Below, piece after piece: positions 55,097-63,334 of a DNA stretch of 64,000 nucleotides. Source of the DNA: Gammaproteobacteria bacterium (lineage in GTDB: Bacteria > Pseudomonadota > Gammaproteobacteria > Pseudomonadales > Pseudohongiellaceae); NCBI GenBank assembly GCA_029246545.1, contig JAQWMX010000007.1:1-64000 (forward strand). The letters run 5' to 3'. Every line of letters begins with the position of its first letter. Within the stretch, counting starts at the first letter, position 1. The notes beneath the pieces were generated by a model, which searched no databases, had not been told where the DNA came from, and saw nothing but the letters and a program-made list of their open reading frames with translations. A program made the translations under genes and the position numbers.

Positions 55097-55546
55097 CTAA
55101 ATAATTTCGCCATCGGATATATAAGCGATAGGACCTTCTATTTCTTCTCCGCGAATTTTAGCTCGTACACTTCGCTGAGATTCACGATCGGGTAATAAAT
55201 AGATGGATACAATTCTTCCAGGTCTTGATGGCTGGTTCAGTACCTGAACCAGATCAACATTTTTCCTTACTCTGGAATTTCTAGAAGAAATTTTAATTTG
55301 TTCAGTATATTTAATTGCCCAGACATTTCGATCTAAGATTAATAAATAAGATTGAGAAGGGTTAATATTGACAATGAGAGAGCGTGAATCAACAGCTTGC
55401 CATCCTCCTACTTGCCAGTAAAGAAAGTCATCCACTTGTTCAAGATCATCAAAGATATAGTTCTCATCATCTAAAACTGATGCTTTTAGAGAAAAAATAA
55501 AAGTGAAATTGAATATGATGAGTAAGATTACAATTGTTTTCTTCAT
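55097..55546 (-). CDS. Small exported protein of unknown function
   Basis: A 149-residue protein with a signal peptide (MKKTIVILLIIFNFTFIFSLKAS). The mature part is about 125 residues, beta-rich in appearance, with DDFLYWQVGGWQAVDSRSLIVNI and SYLLILDRNVWAIKY. It contains no cysteine. Similar short proteins with a 'DUF6491'-like pattern occur in gammaproteobacteria; that link is from memory and weak. It converges with the CorC/CNNM gene. Confidence 0.65.
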   Translation of the reverse strand: MKKTIVILLIIFNFTFIFSLKASVLDDENYIFDDLEQVDDFLYWQVGGWQAVDSRSLIVNINPSQSYLLILDRNVWAIKYTEQIKISSRNSRVRKNVDLVQVLNQPSRPGRIVSIYLLPDRESQRSVRAKIRGEEIEGPIAYISDGEII

Positions 55547-55673
55547 AATTGCCTCTCAAATTGCTTCAGAATTTTAAACCAATTTTAATGTTCAAAAACA
55601 GTGTAAAAAAGCTGTGATGAATCCAAGCTTAACATGGGGGTGAAGAATAAAATGAAGGATTGGAATTTGACAA

Positions 55674-55706
55674 TAAAAAAAGGGATCAAAGATTGATCCC
55701 TTTTTA
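55674..55706 (-). terminator. Terminator of the tandem SnoaL-like gene
   Basis: On the minus strand the stem AGGGATCAA / TTGATCCCT with a short loop is followed by a run of T (A-run 55675-55680 on the plus strand). It lies 25 bases after the stop at 55732. Confidence 0.85.
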
Positions 55707-55731
55707 AGGTATTACGATAACTTACTAGGTG

Positions 55732-56757
55732 TTAGTTACTGAAAGAGATAAACCCTTCAGGTGGCTCTACACTAGGAGGGACATTGTTGTCACGAGTTGC
55801 TGAATCCCAATGTTCTTGTACCAGGCCGTTTTCAACACGAAACATATCAAACCAGTTCCATTTATAAACTTCATTGTCTCTGGCAGGGTCTTCTGAATAG
55901 CGAGTCATGATGTATAGAGCGATATCATCGTGCGTTATGATCACTTCAGGTTCGTCAGGCCATGCATCTTGAATCGGCTGTGGGTCAGCAAATTGGCTGA
56001 AGAATTCAACAAAACCAGCGCGTCCATCAGGTACATTCGGATTATGCTGAATATAATCTTCAGCCATTACTTCCATTGCTAAATCAATATTTTGATACTG
56101 AAGAATATCTTTCATTTCAATAGTAACTAGGTCTTCAACAGCTTGTTCTGCCGCAGAATTTGCAGGTGCAACTGGTCGAGGACCTACACCAGGAGCAACT
56201 GGCATTACTGCTATGCCTTCTGGAGGTGTAGCGCGGAATACGCTGTCCCAATGTTCATCAACTTTGCCATCTTGCATACGCAAAACGTCGAAGAAACTGT
56301 AATCATAAGAGTCGCCAGTAGTTGGGTCTTCAGCTTGTCTTTCCCAGACAAATACCACGTAATCACCTTCAGCGAATTTCACATCAGTTGGTGGAAAGTC
56401 TTCAGGGATTGGTCCAGGTTGAGCAAAAGCACCGAAAAATTGTAAGAATCCATCACGCCCTGTAGAGACATCAGGGTTATGCTGTATATAACGTTCAGTC
56501 ATGTATTGTTCAGCTTGATCAAGGCGTCCACCCATTAAAACAGTACGCCACCATTCTTCAGCTATGCGTAAATTCTCTTGCTCAGCAGCATTCATGCCAC
56601 TTTGATCTTCTGTTGCTACTACTGCCACTTCAGAGGCCATATCTGCAGCCATGTCATTTGCCTGTTCAGGCATTGTTTCTTCTTGAGAGCAAGCCGCTAC
56701 TGAAAGTGCAGTAAATAAGATTATTGCCACTTGCAAAGGATTTTTATAAATACTCAT
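55732..56757 (-). CDS. Lipoprotein with two tandem SnoaL/NTF2-like domains
   Basis: The likely start is ATG 56757, preceded by GGAG and followed by a lipoprotein signal (LSVAACSQ); a longer frame begins 96 bases upstream but lacks a ribosome-binding site. The 341 residues contain two SnoaL-like cone domains in tandem. Residues about 55-170 and 195-320 share the pattern YIQHNPDV..GRDGFLQFFGAFA / YIQHNPNV..GRAGFVEFFSQFA and VDEHWDSVFR / VQEHWDSATR. Such domains bind small organics or catalyse isomerisation or hydrolysis. A duplicated, membrane-tethered form is uncommon. The ligand is unknown. Confidence 0.85.
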   Translation of the reverse strand: MSIYKNPLQVAIILFTALSVAACSQEETMPEQANDMAADMASEVAVVATEDQSGMNAAEQENLRIAEEWWRTVLMGGRLDQAEQYMTERYIQHNPDVSTGRDGFLQFFGAFAQPGPIPEDFPPTDVKFAEGDYVVFVWERQAEDPTTGDSYDYSFFDVLRMQDGKVDEHWDSVFRATPPEGIAVMPVAPGVGPRPVAPANSAAEQAVEDLVTIEMKDILQYQNIDLAMEVMAEDYIQHNPNVPDGRAGFVEFFSQFADPQPIQDAWPDEPEVIITHDDIALYIMTRYSEDPARDNEVYKWNWFDMFRVENGLVQEHWDSATRDNNVPPSVEPPEGFISFSN

Positions 56758-56981
56758 GTAAATTCTCCGTTGGAAACTTGTAGATTGATTGATAGCCGAG
56801 CAAGTATACGCTCCTTGGATGCTAGAGCAAGGGTTTGTTGTAGTAATACTCATCGATTTGATGTATCTATATAGCCTATTTCATTGTTTTATTATGGGTT
56901 ATCATTATCGGCTCTATTTGAAATAGCAGCCGTTCAAATAAGTATAAGAATTTTAATAGAATTAAGACTTAAGGAGAGAAA

Positions 56982-57884
56982 ATGAAAACAACATTAGTAG
57001 CAGCAGTTTTTTCAGTGTTATCGCTATCGGCATCCGCGCAAGAATTTCAAGTTGGTGAGCCGCTAGGTACTATAAATGAAGCCGGCATAAGAATGCAGAT
57101 GTCTCAGAATGTAAAAGTATTTGGTAGCTTTAATTTTACTGAAAGCTGTACTTTTGACCCACATAAAAACCTTATCTTGTCTATGAATGCTGGTAGACGT
57201 GATGATGGTGCAGAAGCTGATGGTTATGTGTCACTGATTAACCCTGATGGCAGTGTACATACGTCTAAGTGGATTGGTGCCACTAGAGATGGCCTAGAAT
57301 TAGCAAGCCCAATCGGCAGTGCTGTACAAAATGGTGTGCTTTATACCGTTGATTCTGGTTACTTGCGCTCTTTTGATTTGGCCAGTGGAGCACCTTTGAA
57401 TTCAATTTTTGTTTCTGATGCTGGTTTTTTAAATGGTATAGGAGTGGCTGAGGATGGAACTGCCTATATTTCTGATTCACCTTCTGATTTGATCTATAAA
57501 GTCATGCCTAATGGCAATAGCTCGATTTTTGCAGAAGGCGGTCCTTTAGCAACGCCAAATGGTGTAGCCATGGATAACGATGGCAATGTCGTTGTTATTA
57601 ATATTAATTCAAATGCTGTAATTACTTATGACACTGATGGCGAAATTATTAATACTGAATATGCAGCAGAAGCAGGTAACGATGGAGTTGTTGTAACAGC
57701 TGATGGGACTAAGTATGTCAGTAGTGTTCGCTTTGGTAGTGTATCAAAAATCGTTCCTGGTCAAGATGCACTAGTAATTGCGGTTGGTATTCCTAGTGCT
57801 GCATCCATGTGCTATGACTCAGTACAACATCAATTAGTTATTCCTATGAACCCTAATAATGCTTTAGCTTTCATTAAACTGTAA
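56982..57884 (+). CDS. Exported SMP-30-like beta-propeller
   Basis: A 300-residue protein with a signal peptide ending SASA. The mature part shows SMP-30/NHL-like blades (NGIGVAEDGTAYISDSPSDL, NGVAMDNDGNVVVININSN, NDGVVVTADGTKYVSSV). NG or ND at the blade starts fits the gluconolactonase metal site. It is one of six intact propeller proteins in the window. GGAG precedes the start; the gene is divergent from the SnoaL-like lipoprotein gene. Confidence 0.8.
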   Translation: MKTTLVAAVFSVLSLSASAQEFQVGEPLGTINEAGIRMQMSQNVKVFGSFNFTESCTFDPHKNLILSMNAGRRDDGAEADGYVSLINPDGSVHTSKWIGATRDGLELASPIGSAVQNGVLYTVDSGYLRSFDLASGAPLNSIFVSDAGFLNGIGVAEDGTAYISDSPSDLIYKVMPNGNSSIFAEGGPLATPNGVAMDNDGNVVVININSNAVITYDTDGEIINTEYAAEAGNDGVVVTADGTKYVSSVRFGSVSKIVPGQDALVIAVGIPSAASMCYDSVQHQLVIPMNPNNALAFIKL

Positions 57885-57977
57885 ATGTGAAACAACCAGG
57901 GCCAGTTAATTATCAGCAAATTTTTCTGGCTCTGGATTCTTAGCTTTAAAACTCATAAATATAATATTGAGACATTC

Positions 57978-58715
57978 TTGAACTACGTTTACCTTCGAAG
58001 AAATTTTAAGAATTACTTTCTGTTTCTCATCTTAATGTCTATTACTCCTGTTTTAGCAAACGCCCAAGGAAGTGATTCTGTTGAATTTGTTTATTCCGAT
58101 GCTTACGACCAACGTGGGCGGGATGAGCAGACTATCTTAACCTATGTGCACAGCAATACATGGGATATAGGCGATAATTTTTATTTTCTGGATCTTTCTA
58201 ATCTCGGAAATTTTGAAAATGCAGGTAGCACTTATTTTGAGTGGAGGCCAAGGCTTAGTCCTGGCAAGATGTTTGGAGATGGGCCAACTAAGCTTGGTTT
58301 TATAAACGATTTTTACTTGACTGGTGAGTTTGATTACATAAAAAATAAAAGAGTTGAGAAAGCCGTTTTATTGGGTGGGCTGAGCGTTGATCTTGAGATT
58401 CCTGGTTTTCAATTCTTCAAGCTAAATCTCTTTAATAGAAATGACCCCACACTAATGGGCCACACACAGCAAATGACAATCGCTTGGAATTCACCTTTTA
58501 ACTTATGGAGTCAAAATTTTTCTTTCAGCGGTTTTTTTGACTACACAGGCAGTGAAGGGAGAAATGCGAGTGGTTATCAAGGCCAGCCTCAACTTTTATG
58601 GCACATGAATGAGCAAGTATATTTAGGCTTGGAATACTTATACTGGCACAATAAATCTGGCAGGGAAGGTTTTAATGAGTCTGCTATGCAAGGTGTTTTT
58701 CGAATTAACTTTTAA
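57978..58715 (+). CDS. Tsx-like outer membrane channel (DUF5020 type)
   Basis: A 245-residue beta-barrel protein with an N-terminal signal (LFLILMSITPVLANAQ) and a C-terminal Phe (GVFRINF). The alternating aromatic pattern and motifs such as GSTYFEWRPRLSPGKMFGDG, GFINDFYLTGEFDY and HMNEQVYLGLEYLYWHNKSG match nucleoside-specific Tsx-like channels. The TTG start at 57978 is not well supported; no other in-frame start is better. It follows the SMP-30-like gene after 93 bases. Confidence 0.78.
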   Translation: MNYVYLRRNFKNYFLFLILMSITPVLANAQGSDSVEFVYSDAYDQRGRDEQTILTYVHSNTWDIGDNFYFLDLSNLGNFENAGSTYFEWRPRLSPGKMFGDGPTKLGFINDFYLTGEFDYIKNKRVEKAVLLGGLSVDLEIPGFQFFKLNLFNRNDPTLMGHTQQMTIAWNSPFNLWSQNFSFSGFFDYTGSEGRNASGYQGQPQLLWHMNEQVYLGLEYLYWHNKSGREGFNESAMQGVFRINF

Positions 58716-58806
58716 ACGTAATGGATTTTATAGAATAATTCTAAACGTTATTTCTAAAAGAGTTCTCGTTGGCATAGAAAAAAAGAAAATAAGGGAAAAG
58801 TAAAAA

Positions 58807-59658
58807 TTAACTTTCCGTTTTTACAGTATTAATTAAAGTGCCAACCTGTCCAATAGAAACTTCAACTTTATCACCTGGTTTCATCCATAAAGGTGGTTTG
58901 CGAGCCGCGCCAACTCCACCTGGAGTGCCGGTTACAATTACATCGCCAGGATGTAGTTGAGTGAATGAAGAAATGTAATTTATGAGGTAGGGAATCGGAA
59001 ATATTAAATCAGAAATTGGTTGGTCTTGAACAATTTCATTATTGAGTGTCGTAGCTACATGCTGATCCTCTAGATTTTTAATTTCATTTGGTGTGACTAA
59101 GTAAGGGCCAAAGCCGCCTGTGGATGGAAAATTCTTACCAGGGATATATTGGCTAGCGTGTCGTTGCCAATCTCGAATAGAAGCCTCGTTAAAGCAACTA
59201 TAGCCAGCAATATGTTCAAAGGCATCTTGTTCAGCTATAGCGCGTCCACTCTTACCAATAACCACAGCCAATTCACCTTCATAATCAAGTTTAGTTGAAG
59301 CTAGGGGCTGTATTATTGGCTCATTATGAGCAACTAGAGTATCGGCAAAGCGAGAAAAAATAACCGGATAGCTTGAATCTTTTCCCAATCCCGTTTCATC
59401 TCGGTGAGATTTATAATTTAAGCCCACACATATAATTTTCGTAGGTTTTGGAATAGTTGGTAGAAAACTTATGTCACTCAGACTATAAGTCTGACCTTCA
59501 ATAAGTTGGTTTAGAATGTTGTTAGTTAAGGCAGATTTTAAATCAGTAAGACTATTATTTTCTGCCAACAACTCAATGACAGAATTGTCTTTATTGTCAC
59601 CAGCTAATTTCCCCATTGTGGCCTGACCATCAGGCCGAATAAAACTTAAATATCTCAA
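58807..59658 (-). CDS. Fumarylacetoacetate hydrolase-family protein
   Basis: A 283-residue FAH-fold enzyme. The N-terminal segment (MRYLSFIRPDGQATMGKLAGD) is followed by the core motif IICVGLNYKSHRDETG and the divalent metal ligands in LDYEGELAVVIGKSGR. GDVIVTGTPGGVGAARKPP is the conserved C-terminal loop. Family members hydrolyse C-C bonds in aromatic catabolism (for example ureidoglycolate lyase, acylpyruvase or 2-oxo-hept-3-ene dioate hydratase types). It stands alone, so the substrate cannot be assigned. Confidence 0.9.
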   Translation of the reverse strand: MRYLSFIRPDGQATMGKLAGDNKDNSVIELLAENNSLTDLKSALTNNILNQLIEGQTYSLSDISFLPTIPKPTKIICVGLNYKSHRDETGLGKDSSYPVIFSRFADTLVAHNEPIIQPLASTKLDYEGELAVVIGKSGRAIAEQDAFEHIAGYSCFNEASIRDWQRHASQYIPGKNFPSTGGFGPYLVTPNEIKNLEDQHVATTLNNEIVQDQPISDLIFPIPYLINYISSFTQLHPGDVIVTGTPGGVGAARKPPLWMKPGDKVEVSIGQVGTLINTVKTES

Positions 59659-59784
59659 CGTAGTGTTACCTTTTTATTCTATCTGCAAATACATGATGCT
59701 ATTACGTGCATGCATAAAGTGTCAATGTATGCAGAATTTTCTATTATTATTCAATTTAATGATTTGTATCATGATTAGTCTTGA

Positions 59785-60288
59785 TTACTCAGCTTCTTTT
59801 TCAAGTCGTTTCACAGCGGATTCTTTAGACATGTGAAACCAGAGTTTTATAATTATTACGCTGTCATTGGCGAGCATGCGCTCAAACTCACAGATATTTT
59901 TTAATCGTCTTTCAAATTCGGCTTCATCGATTTCATTAAATACTTTTTTGATGATTGGTTTTGTGTACCATGAACCAAATAAAATGCCTATATTGCCACG
60001 CGCAGGTAAGGTTCACCAAAATCGCCAATAATCCGGGCGCAATGCTTGTTCATCAGTTTCATCCCAAAAGGCATTAGTAGCAATACCGCGTGAATCAAGC
60101 CATTCATTGAGGCGATTAACAACCTCGCCCTTGCCAGCACCTTCCACCCCAGAAATAATAATGACGACTGAATGTCCGGACTTTTGTAATTTGAATTGTG
60201 CTTGCAGCAGGCGGGTATGTAACTGAGGTGCTAATTCATCAAACTGTTTTTTTGAAAGTTTATGACCTATTTCTGCGACTTCAAACAT
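59785..60288 (-). pseudogene. pap: Polyphosphate:AMP phosphotransferase (PPK2 family) pseudogene
   Basis: From ATG 60288 the frame encodes the first 91 residues of a PPK2-type phosphotransferase, including the Walker-like VIIISGVEGAGKGEVVNRLNE and ending RPDYWRFW. A TGA at 60013-60015 interrupts it where relatives have an arginine (CGA). The same frame continues for another 75 codons with family sequence: LPARGNIGILFGSWYTKPII and LWFHMSKESAVKRLEKEAE. It then stops at TAA 59785-59787, about 330 residues short of a full protein. The second catalytic half is missing. It is a nonsense-mutated and truncated gene. Confidence 0.85.
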
Positions 60289-60433
60289 ACAGTCTGCTCC
60301 ATAGTTTCTATAAAAAATTTTGATTAAAAGTTACTAATATTGACAGGGAATTGCTTGATACGGGTCAAGTAAAAGCGTTAGAAAGAGGGGGGGATAAAAA
60401 AGCTTACTTAATTATAGACTTAAATTATATTGC

Positions 60434-60694
60434 TTAATGTGAATGGTCGTGGCTCATTTCTTTTTTAAGGAAATCGCTTTCTGCAACTTTTAAATCTTTA
60501 TGCACTTTACCTCTGTCTTGGCGTTCACCAGATTCAGAGCGGCGCTTACTTTTTGTTGTGCGTATACCTGGGGCATTAAATAGCTTTTCCAGATCTGCGC
60601 TATTGCAAGATTCGCAATCAGGTGATTCATTAATCTTTACAATTTTTTCAAATTGATGTCCGCAGCTTCGGCATTTATATTCGTATATAGGCAT
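60434..60694 (-). CDS. FmdB-family zinc ribbon protein with His-rich tail
   Basis: An 86-residue protein starting at ATG 60694 with the family opening MPIYEYKCRSCGHQFEKIVK. The CxxC pairs (CRSC and CESC) form a zinc ribbon, and the second half is charged (SKRRSESGERQDRGKVHK) and ends HDHSH. Shorter and longer FmdB proteins are common in proteobacteria; the function is not established. No Shine-Dalgarno is evident. A start at 60712 would add six residues. Confidence 0.88.
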   Translation of the reverse strand: MPIYEYKCRSCGHQFEKIVKINESPDCESCNSADLEKLFNAPGIRTTKSKRRSESGERQDRGKVHKDLKVAESDFLKKEMSHDHSH

Positions 60695-60812
60695 AGCTGA
60701 ATAATACACCATTAGTTTAAATTCCGGCTAGTGTTCTGCAAAAGATTATTGGCTTGTGATAATATTCATTTCCTTTAAGTTTTCGCGATAGCTCTCATAA
60801 GGAGTGCCAGCA

Positions 60813-61919
60813 ATGCTAAAAATATATAGAACAACCCTAGCACTCTTCCTGCTTTTATTTTCAGTAACTATTTATGCTGCTGATGCGAGTTCGATGGATA
60901 GCTCGATGAATGGCTCAATGGAAAGTTGTGATAGTTCGGGAGAATTACATTTTATTTGTGGAATTAGCGCCCCTGAAGATTTAGTTATCGTCCCTGGGAC
61001 TGACTGGGTTGTCTCTGGCGTTATGTCTACCGAAGATCAAACTGGGCTATTTCTAGTTAATTCGATTTCAAAGATGGCTAGCCCACTATATTCTGCTGAA
61101 GAAGGTAGAAATCGTTTTAATCGAAACCTCTATGGCGCATGTCCCGGAGCACCAGATCTGTCAAATTTCTCATCACATGGTTTGGCAATACAGACATATC
61201 CTAATGCTGAAGAAAATTATAATTTATATGCTGTAAGTCATGGTAGCCGAGAAGCGATAGAGGTTTTTGAGCTTGATGCTAGCTCGGATATGCCAGAAGT
61301 TACATGGATTGGCTGTGTGCTTATGCCAGAGGGTTTAGATGCCAACGACGTGAGCGCAATGCGCGACGGCACAATTTTAGCGACGGTATTAATGCATCCT
61401 GGCTTTAGCTTTGATGATTTATTATCGGGTGTTCCCGTCGGTGGCGTTTATAAATGGGAGCCAGGATCTGCTGGTTTTTATATGCTGGAAGGTTCTGAGC
61501 TGGCTGGAAACAACGGTCTTCAAGTGTCACTTGATGAATCAGAAATTTTTGTCGCGGCTTCAGGGTCGAATGCAATTTTTACGATCTCTAATACCAATCC
61601 AACTCGTATACTTAGAAGAACCAGAACCATGGATTTTGGACCGGATAATATTGTCTATGACAGTAATGGTTATTTACTTACCGGTGGCATGCGTAATGAT
61701 GAGCCAGCTTGTGCAGGGCAGAGCCCGGTTAGTGGCTGCGCAAGAGGCTCAATAGCAAGCTATATTCACCCTGATACAATGGTAGATACAGTTATTGTAA
61801 ATGCACCTGGAAACCCTGATTTTAATGGAGCAACCATGGCTATCATTCCAGGCGGTAGAGAAGTCTGGATGGGTTCATTTACTTCTTCACGAATAGCCTA
61901 TCAATTATTAAATAATTGA
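60813..61919 (+). CDS. Exported SMP-30-like beta-propeller protein
   Basis: I place the start at ATG 60813, eight bases after AAGGAG (60799-60804); the upstream GTG overlaps that site. The 368-residue product has a signal peptide (LFLLLFSVTIYAAD) and a Ser/Met-rich linker (SSMDSSMNGSMES). Propeller-like segments follow (PEDLVIVPGTDWVVSG, AMRDGTILATVLM, NGLQVSLDESEIFVAASGS). Paired cysteines (SCDSSG/HFIC and ACAGQSPVSGC) suggest disulfides. It is the most diverged of the propellers here, and a strictosidine-synthase/SMP-30 relationship is only suggested. Tpx follows 80 bases downstream. Confidence 0.72.
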   Translation: MLKIYRTTLALFLLLFSVTIYAADASSMDSSMNGSMESCDSSGELHFICGISAPEDLVIVPGTDWVVSGVMSTEDQTGLFLVNSISKMASPLYSAEEGRNRFNRNLYGACPGAPDLSNFSSHGLAIQTYPNAEENYNLYAVSHGSREAIEVFELDASSDMPEVTWIGCVLMPEGLDANDVSAMRDGTILATVLMHPGFSFDDLLSGVPVGGVYKWEPGSAGFYMLEGSELAGNNGLQVSLDESEIFVAASGSNAIFTISNTNPTRILRRTRTMDFGPDNIVYDSNGYLLTGGMRNDEPACAGQSPVSGCARGSIASYIHPDTMVDTVIVNAPGNPDFNGATMAIIPGGREVWMGSFTSSRIAYQLLNN

Positions 61920-61999
61920 GTAAAACCCTACTATAAAGTTTATTTAAACTCGAAATATTAATTTATAAATTAATCTGAAAACAAACCTAAGGAAATAAA

Positions 62000-62497
62000 A
62001 TGGCTGAAATAACATTAAGAGGCAATCCAATTCAAACTAACGGTGAACTACCTGCTGCAGGTTCACAGGCGCCTGAATTCACATTGATAAAAACCGATTT
62101 GTCAGAATTGAGTAGCAATGACTTAAAAGGTCAACGTGTAATTCTGAATATTTTTCCAAGTATAGATACTCCTACTTGTCAGGCATCAACACGTGAATTT
62201 AATGCTAAAGCCAGTGCTTTAGAAAATACCACAGTGGTTTGTGCCTCAGTAGATTTACCCTTTGCTATGGATCGATTTTGTGGTGCTGAAGGCTTAGAAG
62301 ATGTTGTGCCAGCTTCTGCCTTTCGTTCAGGCTTTGCTGCCGATTATGGCGTTAAACAAACTGACGGGCCCTTACAAGGTTTAACAGCTCGTGCCGTGGT
62401 TGTTATAGATGAAGAGGGCACTGTTAAATATTCTCAATTGGTTGGTGAAATTGCTGATGAGCCTGATTATGATGCAGCGATTGCGAGTTTGTCTTAA
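62000..62497 (+). CDS. tpx: Thiol peroxidase
   Basis: A 165-residue peroxiredoxin of the Tpx type, which reduces hydrogen peroxide and alkyl hydroperoxides with thioredoxin. The peroxidatic cysteine is C60 in DTPTCQASTREFN and the resolving cysteine is C94 in AMDRFCGAEGLEDV; these equal C61 and C95 of E. coli Tpx. It opens ITLRGNPIQTNGELP, as in the family. AAGGA precedes the ATG. A terminator follows 25 bases after the stop. Confidence 0.95.
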   Translation: MAEITLRGNPIQTNGELPAAGSQAPEFTLIKTDLSELSSNDLKGQRVILNIFPSIDTPTCQASTREFNAKASALENTTVVCASVDLPFAMDRFCGAEGLEDVVPASAFRSGFAADYGVKQTDGPLQGLTARAVVVIDEEGTVKYSQLVGEIADEPDYDAAIASLS

Positions 62498-62520
62498 GCA
62501 AGATTTAATTAAGTTACTCT

Positions 62521-62552
62521 AAAAAAAGCCGCCTCCTAAGGCGGTTTTTTTT
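62521..62552. terminator. Bidirectional terminator between tpx and the antiporter remnant
   Basis: The stem CCGCCT / AGGCGG with a 4-base loop is flanked by seven A and eight T. It terminates tpx. The same hairpin overlaps the last codons of the minus-strand antiporter remnant (stop at 62536), so that gene's final residues are encoded by terminator sequence. Confidence 0.88.
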
Positions 62553-63333
62553 GAGCTTTAAACAAATTCTGTGGAGGTTTAGAGAAGTAAGTGATGTTTT
62601 CTCGGCTTCCCATACTCATCAGTTTTTCTCCGACAAAATAAAGTTTCCACCAAGCAATTAGAATGGGCACTGAGACGTTTAAAAAGAAAGTTGTTCCCAT
62701 TAAGGTATAGAAAACGTCGGTTGTAATTATTTGGGTTTGTACATAACCGATATCCATTACCACAAAAGCCAGTTCTGCCCACCCCAGCATACCAAAGCCA
62801 ATCATAATACTTTCGTGCCAAGCAAAATTGCCGGTATATCTTGCTGCCAAACCAGCTGAGACTATCTGTACGAAAAGCAAACCAAAGGTTAATAAAATAA
62901 TCTGCGGGATGACGCTGACTAAAATGCTTTGCTCAAAGGCAATTTCAGTACCTAATTGAACAAAAAATACGGGGCCGATCCAGGAAAAAGCCACATTATC
63001 GACTATCTTTTCAGATTCTTTATAAGTGTCGCCAGGTACATCATGAAAATGAAAATATTCTTCTTTCATAATTAACCCTGCCATATAGGCGCCTACCGCA
63101 GGATGAAAACCAAAGTAATACGACAGCAGACCAATTAAGAGGGCGATAAGCAGTAAACCTAAGGTGGCATGCTGTCCGCCACCCATCTGCAAGAAACTTC
63201 TTATGCCAAAGCTGCGTAAAAAAGGAAATCTGTTGAAAAGTGTTAAGTTGCTCTTATGCGGAAATAAAATCAATTCAAACAATGTGATGATGAAAAAGAA
63301 TAAAAAAGCCTTTGAGAGAATAGTAGCAATCCC
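62536..63333 (-). pseudogene. CPA2-family cation:proton antiporter, 5'-truncated
   Basis: The frame encodes about 265 residues of a Kef/CPA2-type Na+(K+)/H+ antiporter. It includes the second-half segment LLSYYFGFHPAVGAYMAGLI, IGPVFFVQLGTEIAF and GFGMLGWAELAFVVMDIGYV. The first half, about 130-150 residues, is absent: the reading frame extends upstream past TTG 63282 with family-like residues (ATILSKAFLFFFIIT) and meets a stop at 63334-63336. At this point sequence related to an acetolactate-synthase-like gene begins on the other strand. The core transport helices are incomplete, so the product is probably inactive. Confidence 0.78.
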
Positions 63334-63334
63334 T

